Assembly (NCBI RefSeq): GCF_000613845.1
Contig: NZ_BAJT01000003.1
Coordinates: 62,001-126,000, forward strand
Origin: Asaia astilbis JCM 15831
Lineage (GTDB): Bacteria > Pseudomonadota > Alphaproteobacteria > Acetobacterales > Acetobacteraceae
Direction of reading: 5' to 3'
Length of the DNA: 64,000 nucleotides
Position 1 is the first letter of the stretch. Every line of letters starts with the position of its first letter. Under the pieces are notes generated by a model. That model had not been told where the DNA came from. It saw only the letters and a list, made by a program, of their open reading frames with translations, and did no database searches. This document shows positions 39,644-49,814 of this stretch, piece by piece. A program made the translations under genes and the position numbers.

Positions 39644-40534
39644 CTAGAGGGCGATATTCGCGGCGAAGTTTGTGGCAATCACCCTCTTCGTGATGTCTCC
39701 AATTTGCGGGAAGTCGGAAACGACAACTCCGCCCATTGCATGGGTATTAGCAATATAGGCTGCCAGCTCCGGGTTCTTGTCCTTCGCATAGGCCCGTGTC
39801 GAGGTGAAACGATAGGCGGCGATGCTGGTAAAATTGATGGTGAGCCACCCTTTCACTGAATTCGCTGTCGCGAAGTCCCACGCTGCCTTGATGGCCTTGC
39901 CCTTCAGCACTTCGTCGCGCTGCTCGTATTCGTCCTGCACGTGAAGTCGTCCATCAGATTCGAATGTCTGATTGTCAGGCCAATGACTGGCGTCGATGCC
40001 GTTCGAGCCAGCAAAACGGCGGAACAGGACAATTTTACCTCGTACTTCGGCAAGCTGGGGAAATCTGTCCTCGGTGAACCACTGTGTTGGATCCAGATAG
40101 TCGGCGAGGAAGGTGTCATTAAAGCTGCGCGTGCAATTCTGAGAAGTATATTCTTCCTTGACCGAGAGAAGAATGAACTCCTGAGGATTTTCTCTGAGGA
40201 ATTTGTAGCAGTCCGCAAGAATGTCTGAAAAATTCAGATTCAAGAAGAAGCGGTCGTGATGGATCGCGAACGAATTATTGATGTGTCGACATCTGATGTC
40301 GAGAAATCGAACGCCATTGTTCAATTGCTCGGTGATCGACTCATCCTGCGTTTTAATCCAGGTGCTGAGGATCGAAAATTTCCCCACCGTATAGGTCCCT
40401 GAATCATGGGTGCCCGGCAGCGAAATCTGATTGATTGGGGTGGCGTCATCAAGATAGCCAAGCCAGTTCTTTGTAGAAAGAAGCCCGTCGAGTGTCCGGC
40501 TTTTCATTGTCGTGTAAAGATTGAGTTCTTTCAA
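39644..40534 (-). CDS. phosphatidylinositol-specific phospholipase C-like protein
   Basis: 296-residue TIM-barrel phosphodiesterase of the bacterial PI-PLC type, cleaving phosphatidylinositol or glycosyl-PI. Catalytic elements: the first His in SLPGTHDSGTY, RFLDIRCRH with the conserved D-x-R, and the second His in FAIHHDRFF, then ILLSVKEEY. The start is most likely TTG ending at 40534, with AAGGA seven bases upstream; an ATG at 40507 has no ribosome site. No signal peptide is visible, unlike secreted homologues of Bacillus and Listeria, so location is unclear. GC is lower than in neighbours. It lies between two tRNA genes, suggesting horizontal gain. Confidence 0.82.
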   Translation of the reverse strand: MKELNLYTTMKSRTLDGLLSTKNWLGYLDDATPINQISLPGTHDSGTYTVGKFSILSTWIKTQDESITEQLNNGVRFLDIRCRHINNSFAIHHDRFFLNLNFSDILADCYKFLRENPQEFILLSVKEEYTSQNCTRSFNDTFLADYLDPTQWFTEDRFPQLAEVRGKIVLFRRFAGSNGIDASHWPDNQTFESDGRLHVQDEYEQRDEVLKGKAIKAAWDFATANSVKGWLTINFTSIAAYRFTSTRAYAKDKNPELAAYIANTHAMGGVVVSDFPQIGDITKRVIATNFAANIAL

Positions 40535-41266
40535 AAAAATTTCCTTGTTTTGTTGGAATTTGGTTGCTCAGGCGACGGACAAGAGACGTCTGCCGGTGAT
40601 GGACCGGACGACGTAGCCATTCCGAATTTCGCTGATTGTTGTGCTTTATCGATCGCCTCGACTTTTTTTGCGCCGAAGGAATGTAACAGTTGTCTGCAAG
40701 CAATTTGGCCGGATCCACAGGATCTGATTGCAAGACTTTCCTAGCGCTTAGGACCTGATCCTGACGACATTTGGATAGGTCAGGCTTTCCTACCAATCCG
40801 TGGTTGAGATATGGAGAGTGTAAGTCTCAAGCCACAAAAAACGCACCGTCTTAAGAAGCGCTGCGTTTTGGTAGTGTACATTTAAAGTAACAAATAAGAT
40901 CAAAAAAGTCAATGCCTGATGATTGTTGACTGGCATCGCTCACTCTTCACTTGAAGAAGGAACGTGCGCTGATCTCGCTATTTCGTTGTGGAATTCTTCA
41001 AAGGCGTTTCGCTACGCCGACCATATTCAGGCGGGCCTAAATAAATTGCCCGCTATGATGCTGAGTGGGGAGAGAACCTCGTCTGACAAGATGGGCTCCA
41101 GCTATGCCCCGTCGACGACAGGCTAATTCCGAGAAAACCGGAAATCGCGTGCTTGTGAGGATCAACGTCTGAGAGGGAGTAACTTAATATTCGATGCGTC
41201 ATTGCCGTGAGGCGACATTCGGCGGATATTTTCTGTCTCGAAGGCGGCAACGATGCCGCAGAGCTT
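40535..41266. other. 732-bp stretch without a convincing gene
   Basis: Several short open frames exist on both strands (for example 40449-40796 minus), but none shows family features, a good ribosome site or a signal peptide. An AT-rich segment near 40860-40920 could hold promoters for the flanking genes. Together with 39293-39643 it gives the tRNA-Ser to tRNA-Cys interval an accessory character. Confidence 0.4.
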
Positions 41267-41340
41267 TGGAGGTCCGGGCGGGAATCGAACCCACATTCGC
41301 GGATTTGCAGTCCGCTACATCACCATTCTGCCACCGGACC
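41267..41340 (-). tRNA. tRNA-Cys (anticodon GCA)
   Basis: 74 bases on the minus strand with encoded CCA at 41267-41269 and discriminator T. Acceptor GGTCCGG/CCGGACC, anticodon stem GCGGA/TCCGC with loop CTGCAAA giving GCA at 41306-41308, T-loop TTCGATTC. Confidence 0.96.
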
Positions 41341-41532
41341 AGTTGGTGTGCCCGCTATATCTCTTTCTGCAGCCCTCGGGTCAAGAGGGTATCGTTGCCT
41401 TCTGAAAGATTTAAGAAGAAATTTCCGTCATTGGCCAAATATGCCATAGGAGTGCTCGGAGTGCCTTTCTAACGGATGGGCGATCTCTGTGGTTACGTCA
41501 TCTCGGCGCCGTCGTCACTCGAAAGGGCATCC

Positions 41533-43002
41533 ATGAAGCGCGAACATTCCATGGTCTATACTTCACTAAGCGTGGGCCTTGTTGTTCTTCTGAAGAGCAC
41601 GACTGTGCTGGCCCAGACTTATGACGGCAAGGGGTCGCCCGAATTCATTCCGCATACCTTGCAAGAAGCTCTTTCAACGGCATATCTGACGAATCCGACC
41701 CTTCAACAGGAACGCGCCAAGCTGCGTGCCGCAGATGAGCAGGTTCCCACGGCTCTCGCAGGTTGGCGGCCAAAAATCGCAGGGCAGGCGGCTCTGACCT
41801 ATTACCAAGGCGTGAATGCCTACGGCGCTCAAGGAGCGGAGCCTGGTTCGAGCTTCGGAACACCTGCTTATAATCGTTCCTACGCGACGCCTGGATATAC
41901 CGGGGGTGTCACCATCACCCAGAATCTCTATCAGGGTGGAAAAACGACCGCGCAGACCCATCAGGCGGTCAATACGGTCATGGCCGAACGTGCCCAGCTG
42001 ATCGACACCGAACAACAGGTTTTTACCGACGTTGTGTCTGCCTATCTTGGTGTCGTTCGAGGCGAGCAGATCCTTCAGATCAACATCAATAACGAACATG
42101 TTCTCGAAGAGCAGCTCAAGGCCACTCAGGATCGTTTCGAGCAGGGTGAAATTACGCGCACTGACGTTGCCCAGGCGCAGGCTGCGCTGGCTTCGGCTAA
42201 GGCGTCCCGGCAGCAGGGTGAAGGCACCTTGCGTGCAGCGCAGGCAACCTATCTGCAGGTTGTCGGGGTTCCGCCCGCACCAAATCTTGTGGCGCCTCAG
42301 CCGCTCTCTTTGCCAGTCAAGGCAGAGCGCGATGCTGTCTCCGAGGCCACGCGCAACAATCCGACGATCATCAATGCCTTGTTCACAGAGGCTAGCCAGA
42401 AGGATAATTTTTCTGTCCAGCTGGCGGAAATTCTACCGAAAATCTCGGCGCAACTTGGATATTCCTACGTCAAGAACCAGGGTTACGGCCGTATGGTGAC
42501 AGATAATAAGTATGGATCCATCAATTTCGATGTCCCGATCTATCAAGGCGGTATGGAATACGCGGCAGTGAGACAGGCGCGTCAGCAATATCTTGCGGCC
42601 CGTCGTGCTGTGGATATCGCGCGCCGCGCTTCCGCCCAGTCTGCCTCAGCCAACTGGCAACAACTCCAATCTTACAAGGATTCCATCTCAAGCAATCGCA
42701 CGGCTATTGCGGCTAACGTGATCGCGCTCGATGGTGTGGAGCGTCAGGCGATTGTCGGGACGAGTTCGACACTCGAGGTTCTGCAACAGCAGCAGACGCT
42801 TCTTCAGGCGCAGACAGCTCTCGTGCAGAATCTGAGTGGTCTGGTTCAGTCGTCTTATGCTGTGGCTGCGGCCATGGGACGTTTGACTGCGGCAGATCTG
42901 AAGCTCGACGTGCCGCTTTATGACGAAAAAGCCTACTACAAGGCGGTCAAGGACCGTCTCTGGGGCATCAATGACTATGCGGTCAGTCAGCCGGGACGCT
43001 GA
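41533..43002 (+). CDS. TolC-family outer-membrane channel protein
   Basis: 489 residues from the ATG at 41533, with GAAAGGG just upstream. Earlier frame to 41476 is not needed. Signal peptide to VLAQTYDG. The mature part shows the duplicated TolC pattern: LQEALSTAYLTNPTLQQERAK, GVTITQNLYQGGKT, VVRGEQILQININNEHVLEEQL and the second repeat VPIYQGGMEYAAVRQARQQYL. It should form the trimeric exit duct for a type I secretion or efflux system. No inner-membrane partner lies beside it, so the partner is elsewhere. It might serve export of the large repeat proteins downstream, which is speculation. Confidence 0.9.
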   Translation: MKREHSMVYTSLSVGLVVLLKSTTVLAQTYDGKGSPEFIPHTLQEALSTAYLTNPTLQQERAKLRAADEQVPTALAGWRPKIAGQAALTYYQGVNAYGAQGAEPGSSFGTPAYNRSYATPGYTGGVTITQNLYQGGKTTAQTHQAVNTVMAERAQLIDTEQQVFTDVVSAYLGVVRGEQILQININNEHVLEEQLKATQDRFEQGEITRTDVAQAQAALASAKASRQQGEGTLRAAQATYLQVVGVPPAPNLVAPQPLSLPVKAERDAVSEATRNNPTIINALFTEASQKDNFSVQLAEILPKISAQLGYSYVKNQGYGRMVTDNKYGSINFDVPIYQGGMEYAAVRQARQQYLAARRAVDIARRASAQSASANWQQLQSYKDSISSNRTAIAANVIALDGVERQAIVGTSSTLEVLQQQQTLLQAQTALVQNLSGLVQSSYAVAAAMGRLTAADLKLDVPLYDEKAYYKAVKDRLWGINDYAVSQPGR

Positions 43003-43325
43003 GCCTTTAGAGCCAAGCCCTTAGTACCTGCGGCAAGAAGAAGCCCCGGACAGGGCTGATCTCGGTATGAGATCAGCCTCCTTCGGGTTCTGCCTTATGG
43101 GAGCATGATCCGATAGAGGACTGCCTGCCTACCAGTCTTGAAACTTTCTGCTCATCTGGTCATACGCTTCGCGTCTGAAATGCGGCGTTTCCTCCTCCTT
43201 GCTTGTGCTGCCATGAAGTCCTTCCAGTTTCACTGGAGCGCTCGAAGAGGTAGACTACGTCGCCCACAAGACGATGACTGCGAAGCGCCTCGGCGACGCA
43301 GGACCAGACAGGTGACAGGAAGACG
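43003..43325. other. 323-bp tolC-like/valS gap with a hairpin
   Basis: Contains a clean hairpin GGCTGATCTC (43054-43063), loop GGTAT, GAGATCAGCC (43069-43078), about 50 bases after the TolC-family stop, followed by TCCTTC and no real T-run. It is probably the terminator of that gene. No coding frame in the gap is convincing. The rest should hold the valS promoter. Confidence 0.5.
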
Positions 43326-46012
43326 ATGCTCGAAAAGACCTTTGATCCCGCGGCATGTGAAGCCCGCCTCTACGCACAGTGGGAGGAAGCGGGTCTTTTC
43401 GCGGCGCATCCGGATGCGTCCGGCGATGCCTATTCGATCATGTTCCCGCCACCGAATGTCACTGGCACTCTGCATTTCGGCCACGCGCTCGATTTCGTTC
43501 TCCAGGACATCCTGATTCGCTGGAAACGTCTGGAAGGCGCCAATGTACTTTGGCAGCCCGGTACCGATCACGCTGGTATCGCCACCCAGATGGTGGTTGA
43601 GCGCGTGCTCGACAAGGAAGGTCTGAGCCGCAAGGAAATGGGACGCGAGAAATTTGTCGAGCGTGTCTGGGAATGGAAAGAGCAGTCCGGCGGGCAGATC
43701 ATCAAGCAGCTGCGCACTCTGGGGGCTTCAGCCGATTGGGAGCGTGAGCGCTTCACGATGGATGAGGGCCTGTCACGCGCGGTGCAGGAGGTGTTTGTCA
43801 CCCTGCATCAGCAAGGCTGATTTACCGTGCCAAGCGTCTGGTCAACTGGGACCCGTCCTTCCGCTCTGCCATTTCCGATCTGGAAGTTGAGAACCGCGAG
43901 ACCAAGGGATCGATGTGGTATCTGCGCTACCCGATCGAGGGTGGCGGCACGATTGTGGTAGGGACAACGCGTCCTGAGACGATGCTGGGCGATACCGCTG
44001 TCGCCGTGCATCCTGAAGACGAGCGCTATACCGCACTGATTGGCAAGTTCGTCACACTGCCTTTGACGGGGCGCCGTATCCCGATCGTTGCCGATACCTA
44101 TTCCGATCCGGAGAAGGGCAGCGGCGCGGTGAAAATCACGCCGGGTCATGACTTCAACGATTTCGAAGTTGGCAAGCGCAACGAGTTGCCGATGCCGAGC
44201 ATCCTCGATGAGACAGCGTCGATCTGGCTCGATGAAATTGCCCATGAGCTCCGCGACATCGACGGGCTCTCCTCGATCGATTTCGTGCGGTCTCTGGAGG
44301 GAATGGATCGTCTCGAAGCGCGCAAGCGCATCATCGAAGAGCTCGAGCGCCTTGAGCATATCGAGAAGATCGAACCCCACACGCTTCAGGTGCCCTATGC
44401 CGAACGTGGCGGCGCCATTGTTGAGCCGCGTCTCACCGAGCAGTGGTATTGCGATGCGGCGACACTTGCTCAGCCTGCCATCAAGGCGGTCGAGGAGGGG
44501 CGTATTCGCTTCGAGCCGCAACAATGGGAAAACACGTATTTCGCGTGGATGCGGGACATCCAGCCCTGGTGCATCAGCCGTCAGCTTTGGTGGGGGCATC
44601 GTATCCCGGCCTGGTACGGCCCGGAGGGTAGCGTCTTCGTTGCCCGCACCGAAGATGAGGCACTGGCTCAGGCGCGGGCGCAATTCGGTGCCGATGTCAG
44701 CCTGACCCGTGACGAAGACGTGCTGGATACCTGGTTCAGCTCGGCACTCTGGCCGTTCACCACACTTGGCTGGCCCGACAAGACAGCGGAGCTGGCGCGG
44801 TATTATCCGACCAGCACGCTGGTCACCGGCTTCGACATTATCTTCTTCTGGGTTGCCCGGATGATGATGATGGGGCTGCACTTCATGGATGATGTGCCGT
44901 TCCGTACAGTGTTGATCCATGGTCTGGTGCGCGATGAGCGCGGTCAGAAAATGTCCAAGAGCAAGGGCAATGGGCTCGATCCGCTCGATCTCGTGGCCGA
45001 GTTCGGTGCGGATGCGACGCGCATGGCGATCTGTGCCCTGACCGGTCCGGGACGTGACATCAAATTCGGTCGCAAGCGGGTGGAGGATTATCGGACCTTC
45101 ATCACCAAGATCTGGAATGCGGCACGCTTTTGCGAAATGAACGGCGTCAAGCCCGTCGAAGGCTTCGATCCCGCGCAGGTTCAAAGCGTTCTGGGCCGCT
45201 GGCTGCTGGATGAGACCGCCAAGGCGGCTTCCGCAGCCAAAGCAGCGCTCGATTCCTATCGTTTCGACGAATTTGCAGGCACCTGCTACCGCTTCGTGTG
45301 GAACGTCTTCTGCGACTGGTTCCTCGAGCTGGCCAAACCGGCCTTTGCTGCAGAAAACACGCCCGAGCAGGCAGAGATCAAGGCCGTGACGGCGCATGTT
45401 CTGGGCACGATCCTGAAAATGATGCACCCCGTCATTCCGTTCGTAACCGAGGAGCTCTGGCAGTCCTTCGGCTATGGTGGCAGCGTTGCACAATCGGCCT
45501 GGCCGGTCGCGGTAGCTCCCCAGAATGCACAGGCTGCCTCGCAGGAGATGGATTGGGTGATCCGTCTCATTGGCGAGATCCGCACCATTCGAGCCGAAAT
45601 GAATATTCCGCCGGCTCAGCTCGTGCCTGTGCTCCTGCGCGATGCGGCACCGGAGAGTCTGGCGCGTGCAGAGCGCTGGGCGGCTGTCATCGGGCGTATG
45701 GCGCGTGTCGACTCAGTCGCAGCCCTTCAGGGCGAGCCTCCCAAGGCGGCGGCGCTGACGGTGATCGACGAGGCGACCCTCGTTCTGCCGCTGGAAGGAC
45801 TGATCGATATCGGTGCAGAAATCGAGCGCCTCAAGAAAGAAATCGACCGTCTTGGCAAGGAAATCGACAAGGTTGAGCGCAAGCTGGGCAATGCTGATTT
45901 CGTAGCGCGAGCCAAACCGGAAGTCGTCGAGGAAAATCGCGACCGTCTGACCAGCTTCACCCATGACCGGGCCCGTCTTCAGGCCGCTTTGGCCCGTTTG
46001 TCGGCAGCCTGA
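43326..46012 (+). CDS. valS: valyl-tRNA synthetase, frameshift
   Basis: Class I synthetase charging tRNA-Val, essential. ATG at 43326 ([20 protein letters not shown]). The HIGH-type motif is [14 protein letters not shown], the editing-domain start is [18 protein letters not shown], and the KMSKS motif is QKMSKSKGN. The C-terminal coiled coil ([20 protein letters not shown]) is present. The frame breaks at about 43817 in CAAGGCTGA: one added base (C or T) gives [14 protein letters not shown], which is invariant in the family. Repaired length is about 896 residues, normal. A cell could not live with this gene broken unless another copy exists, so a sequencing undercall is the simplest reading. 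Confidence 0.95.
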
Positions 46013-46027
46013 TCGTCTCTCTTCAAA

Positions 46028-46060
46028 GGGGCAGCTTGCAAAAGCTGCCCCTGATTTTTT
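46028..46060 (+). terminator. rho-independent terminator of valS
   Basis: Perfect 10-bp stem GGGGCAGCTT (46028-46037) and AAGCTGCCCC (46042-46051) with loop GCAA, then TGATTTTTT. Sixteen bases after the valS stop. Confidence 0.94.
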
Positions 46061-48446
46061 CAGTAATGTCCGCGCAGCGTGAAGCTGAACGTGCGAGGCT
46101 GACCGTAAATCATGCCGTCATAGAATCCCACCTGACGGACGAAGGTCTTGTCGGTCAGATTGGTGATATTGCCTGTCAGATCGAGGCCTTTCATGAGGCG
46201 ATAACGCGCCATGAGATTGACCAGCGTGTAGCCGTTCATGGTCAGGTTTGACGCGTCGTATTTGCCGTTACCAAGTGGGCGTCCCGGATTGGTCGACCAT
46301 TGAGTGCTGGTCTGACTGGAGATCCCGCCGCCGATCATCAGGTGTTTCAGGCGTCCGTGGAACGTGTAACTCGTGGTCAGACGGACGAGATGTCGAGGGT
46401 CCTGACGATAGCTGAGACCCCTGACGTCGAGATAGCTATAGCCAAAAAGTACGTTCCACCCCGGCAGGATTTCGCCCGACGCATCGAAATCGACGCCCTG
46501 GGATTTGACCCCGTTGACGGATTCATAGACCGACTCTCCGGTTTGCCAGTTTGTCGCTCCCGTTGCCTGAGCGACATTGTTTTGTCGGTTCATGTAAAAG
46601 GCGAGGGTCGTATTCAGACGACCGCCATAGAAGGCACCCTTGATCCCTGTTTCATAACTCTGACCCGTGACAGGATTGAGAGGCTGGTTATCCGCATCGC
46701 GCAGCTGGGATTGCGGCGTGAAGACGTTGGTATAGCTGCCATAGAGCGAAAAGTTTTTGCTGAAGTCGTAAACCGCTCCCGCATAAGGCGTCAGGACACC
46801 GTTCTGGCGACCTGTTCCTTTCTGGCCTGAGTAGACATTGGCCTTGGTATAGGTGCCACTATACGCTTCGTAGGTGCTGACACGGCCTCCTAAAATCAGG
46901 GACAAGCCCTTGGCCAGCACGAAACGACCCGAGGCATAGGCGCCGTAGTTGCGCGTGACATCGACCTGACGAGCTTGGTACGATGGGTCTGATAATTCGG
47001 GTAGTCACCATTCCATGTGCGCCAGTCATCGATGGGCAGGCCCGCTGCCCGATACTGGCAGCCATTGAACGGGGTTACGCCTGCGATCGAGCAGTTTCCA
47101 AGTGCTTTGCTGAAGGTATATTGGGTCAATTCATCATTATAGCCGTTGAAGCCGAAAACAAGCTGGTGCGTGTGACCGAAGGCGCGCACAGGGCCGCCAA
47201 TATGAACATCGGCGTTATCGCGTGAATCCCTGAACTCGGAGTGGATTGCGTTCAGATACCCGCCCGTTCCATCCTGATTCCAGAATCCCGCATAACCTCC
47301 GACATTTCTGGCCGCATTATTGACCTTGGCGATGCCGAGATTGTTGTAGGAGCTGCCCTCGGTGCGCATGTAGCCGACTTTGAGGTGCCACTCCCCACCG
47401 AAGCTGTGATCGTAATTGGCGAAAGCCGTATATTGATCGCGAAGGGCAGTGCTCCAGTTCGCGACCGGGTTCGTGCTGCGCGGCAGATTCGTCGGTGTGC
47501 CATCGGCAAACCAGATCGGAACATTCGCCCCCCAGGACGCACCGTCATTACGCGTGCGTTCGTATTGAAACCCGTAATTCAACGTATCACGTGGCGAGAA
47601 GGTGACCGTATAATTGGCCAGAGCGCCGATACGGTTGACATGCTCACGCACACGGAATGTGTCCGTGTCGTCCCAAGAGAACACGTAGCGGCTGCGGACC
47701 GAGCCGGATCGTGTGATCGGAACATTGACATCAGCCATGACGCGTCGCCCGTTCCAGTTGCCGAGCCGCAGCAGGCCCGTTGCAGAGAACTTTTTCATAG
47801 GGGCTTTGCGTTGCAGATAGATCGTTGCCGAGGGATCTCCGGTACCGCCAAGAAGTCCATTCGCGCCCCGGACAATCTGGGCGTTCTCGTACAGATCCAT
47901 GTTCATCGATGATCCAACACCGCCGAAGCTTGAGGAGGCGTCGATCTGCATTCCGTCGATTTTATAGTTGGTGATATCGAAGCCACGCGCGCGATAGGTC
48001 GTGCGACCCGCATTGTCGTTCGAGTAGGATGACACACCGGGCGCCGTTCCAAGGACGTCATCAAGGGTATTGATCTGCTGGTCATCCATAAGCTGACGCG
48101 AGATGACCGTGACCGTCTGGGGTGTTTCACGAAGACTAAGGGGCAAGCCGGTGGACGTGCTTGTCTCGGAGATCGTGTAGCTGCCTTTTTCCCAGCCATG
48201 CCCATGAACATTGATGTGCTCGGCATGTTTCCTGCGACGCTCCGCGTCACCCTCGTGGTGGTCCCTCTCACCATGATGGCCATGTCGCTTGGCGCGTTGT
48301 TTTTCCTTGTCGGAGGATCCTGTCCGCGTTTGTTCCGCCCCTGCTTTAGTAGCCGAGCCTTGTTCTGCGAGGGCAAGAGAAGGAGAGAGGATTGCCAGGC
48401 CTGTGCCCAGCGTCAGGAGACGACGCCAGTCAGTCTTAATGATCAC
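46060..48446 (-). CDS. TonB-dependent siderophore receptor with His-rich N-terminal region, frameshift
   Basis: Outer-membrane receptor importing ferric siderophores with TonB energy. Signal peptide to SLALAEQG, then a basic, His-rich stretch (about residues 50-85, KRHGHHGERDHHEGDAE and HINVHGHG) before the plug. Plug: SLRETPQTVTVISRQLMDDQ, TLDDVLGTAPGVSSY, YRARGFDITNYKIDG. The 22-strand barrel ends LRGHY with a terminal aromatic. The frame breaks at about 46983: one added T gives THSYQARQVDVTRNYGAYASGRF (seen as SYQARQVDV and NYGAYASG). Repaired length is about 796 residues. A possible Fur site lies upstream at 48471-48489. Ligand unknown. Confidence 0.9.
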
Positions 48447-48470
48447 GTCCGATTATCCGCTTTCAAAAGA

Positions 48471-48489
48471 TAGTAAGAATTATTCGCAA
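48471..48489. promoter_or_regulatory. possible Fur-box-like site
   Basis: TAGTAAGAATTATTCGCAA, 25 bases upstream of the receptor start. On the minus strand it reads TTGCGAATAATTCTTACTA, AT-rich and roughly inverted around the centre, similar in style to alphaproteobacterial iron-regulator sites. The match is partial. The 420-bp region between the divergent receptor and Sel1 genes (48447-48866) holds no other clear feature. Confidence 0.35.
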
Positions 48490-48866
48490 CGGACGCGTAG
48501 CCATTTATGGCCGGTATTGGAATTCACAAAAAAGATACGTTTCGAGATTTATCGAAACGTCGGTGATGAAATGTTCCGGTTTCAGGCGGTCTGCGCGAAA
48601 AAGAGAAGGCTCTGGCCTACTTAAAGGCGAGGGTGTTTCCGCAGGTGCCAGCTACTCTAGATCCGATCTCAGGGGAGGCAGTGGACGCTAGATCTACTCG
48701 CGATCAAGCAGACCTCGGGAAGCGGAGAGCGATCTTCGGGAGCGCAAAGAGCAGTGTTTTTAGTCACGTCGACTTGCGGCCGATCTTATTGCGAAGGATT
48801 ATCACCTTCTTTAGTGCAAGGGGACGTTTTCCCTGCCAAGATCAATGCCCTGCCGATGGTGAAGCC

Positions 48867-49643
48867 ATGTTGTCGCGTTTTTTGAGCCTGCTGCCCCGAA
48901 GATCGAAGCGCCGTCTTCGAGGGCGCGGATCGATCCCGGACCTGCCTGAGGCCATAGAACAGATCCGTGTTCGAGCGCTTCAGGGTCATGTGAGTGAGCA
49001 GGTGCGCTGGGGCGATATCCTGCTCAAGAGTATCTACCTGCCGCCAGACCCGGTGCGGGCGCGCCAATGGTACGACATCGCTTCAGCCGCGGGGTATGCG
49101 CCGGCGCTGAACATGCTCGGACGATGTCACCATTTCGGATGGGGAGGTCCGATCGATTATGACGAGGCGGCAAAGCATTACGCCAAGGCTGCGGAGCTGG
49201 GTGATCTTTGGGGGAATTATAATCTGGCCATCATGACAATGCGCGGCATTGGAATGGAGGTCGATTTACCGCGCGCTCTCGTCTTGTTTCGCAGCGGTGC
49301 AGAGCGGGGACATGCGAAGTCGATGAACCTTCTGGCACGCTTTATCGAAGAGGGGTGGCACACACCGCGCGACCCGGCGCTGGCACTCGATTGGTATCGA
49401 CGTTCTGCCGAAGGCGGTGATTATCGGGGGCAGCATAATTTCGCGACGGCATTGTTCGCAATGGGGCGCCAGGACGAAGCCTTTGACTGGTGGGACAAGG
49501 CGGTTAACGAGGCGACTTCCGACATTCTGCTGGCGATGCAGCGTCATATGCAGCCATTGAGTGGCCCGCGCGCGGATCGATTGCTGGAGCAGATATCCCG
49601 GCGTCTTGAAGAGCTTGGCGTCCCATCGCAGATGACGACGTAA
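48867..49643 (+). CDS. Sel1-repeat (TPR-like) protein
   Basis: 258 residues from the ATG at 48867. The frame is open back to 48633, but that part lacks repeat features. It is built of Sel1-like repeats, each about 36 residues with A-x-x-W/Y-x-x-A-A-x-x-G-x-x-x-A-x-x-x-L-G: RARQWYDIASAAGYAPALNML, EAAKHYAKAAELGDLWG, ALVLFRSGAERGHAKSMNLLA and ALDWYRRSAEGGDYRGQHN in turn. It begins with a basic stretch (PRRSKRRLRGRG) and has no signal peptide. Sel1 proteins are commonly found beside TonB siderophore receptors in this group, often with a PKHD oxygenase, and here it sits between two receptors. Likely an adaptor. Confidence 0.85.
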   Translation: MLSRFLSLLPRRSKRRLRGRGSIPDLPEAIEQIRVRALQGHVSEQVRWGDILLKSIYLPPDPVRARQWYDIASAAGYAPALNMLGRCHHFGWGGPIDYDEAAKHYAKAAELGDLWGNYNLAIMTMRGIGMEVDLPRALVLFRSGAERGHAKSMNLLARFIEEGWHTPRDPALALDWYRRSAEGGDYRGQHNFATALFAMGRQDEAFDWWDKAVNEATSDILLAMQRHMQPLSGPRADRLLEQISRRLEELGVPSQMTT

Positions 49644-49814
49644 AATACGATCAGGTGCAGAGAGGCGTGAGGTGTCGAGGTCTCGGACATCACCTGTCGC
49701 GAATCAGCAACACAAAGACATAAACATACAGAATGCGATTGCGAACCGATTGCAGCACTTTGTCACGAAAGTTAGGAATTGCTCTCAATTCCATCGTGGA
49801 GACTGCGTTTGTCC

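Noticed and set aside
39200-41340. Integrated prophage or island with att sites at tRNA-Ser
   Set aside because: No integrase and no repeated tRNA 3' end found; kept only as an accessory interval.
43811-43825. In-frame TGA in valS as possible selenocysteine or programmed frameshift
   Set aside because: No known ValRS uses either. One added base restores the invariant family sequence, and the same type of break recurs in many unrelated genes of the window.
43808-45493. 561-codon open frame antisense to valS
   Set aside because: Long antisense frames are expected in high-GC genes with strong codon bias. The sense strand carries all ValRS motifs; the antisense product has no recognisable domain or ribosome site.
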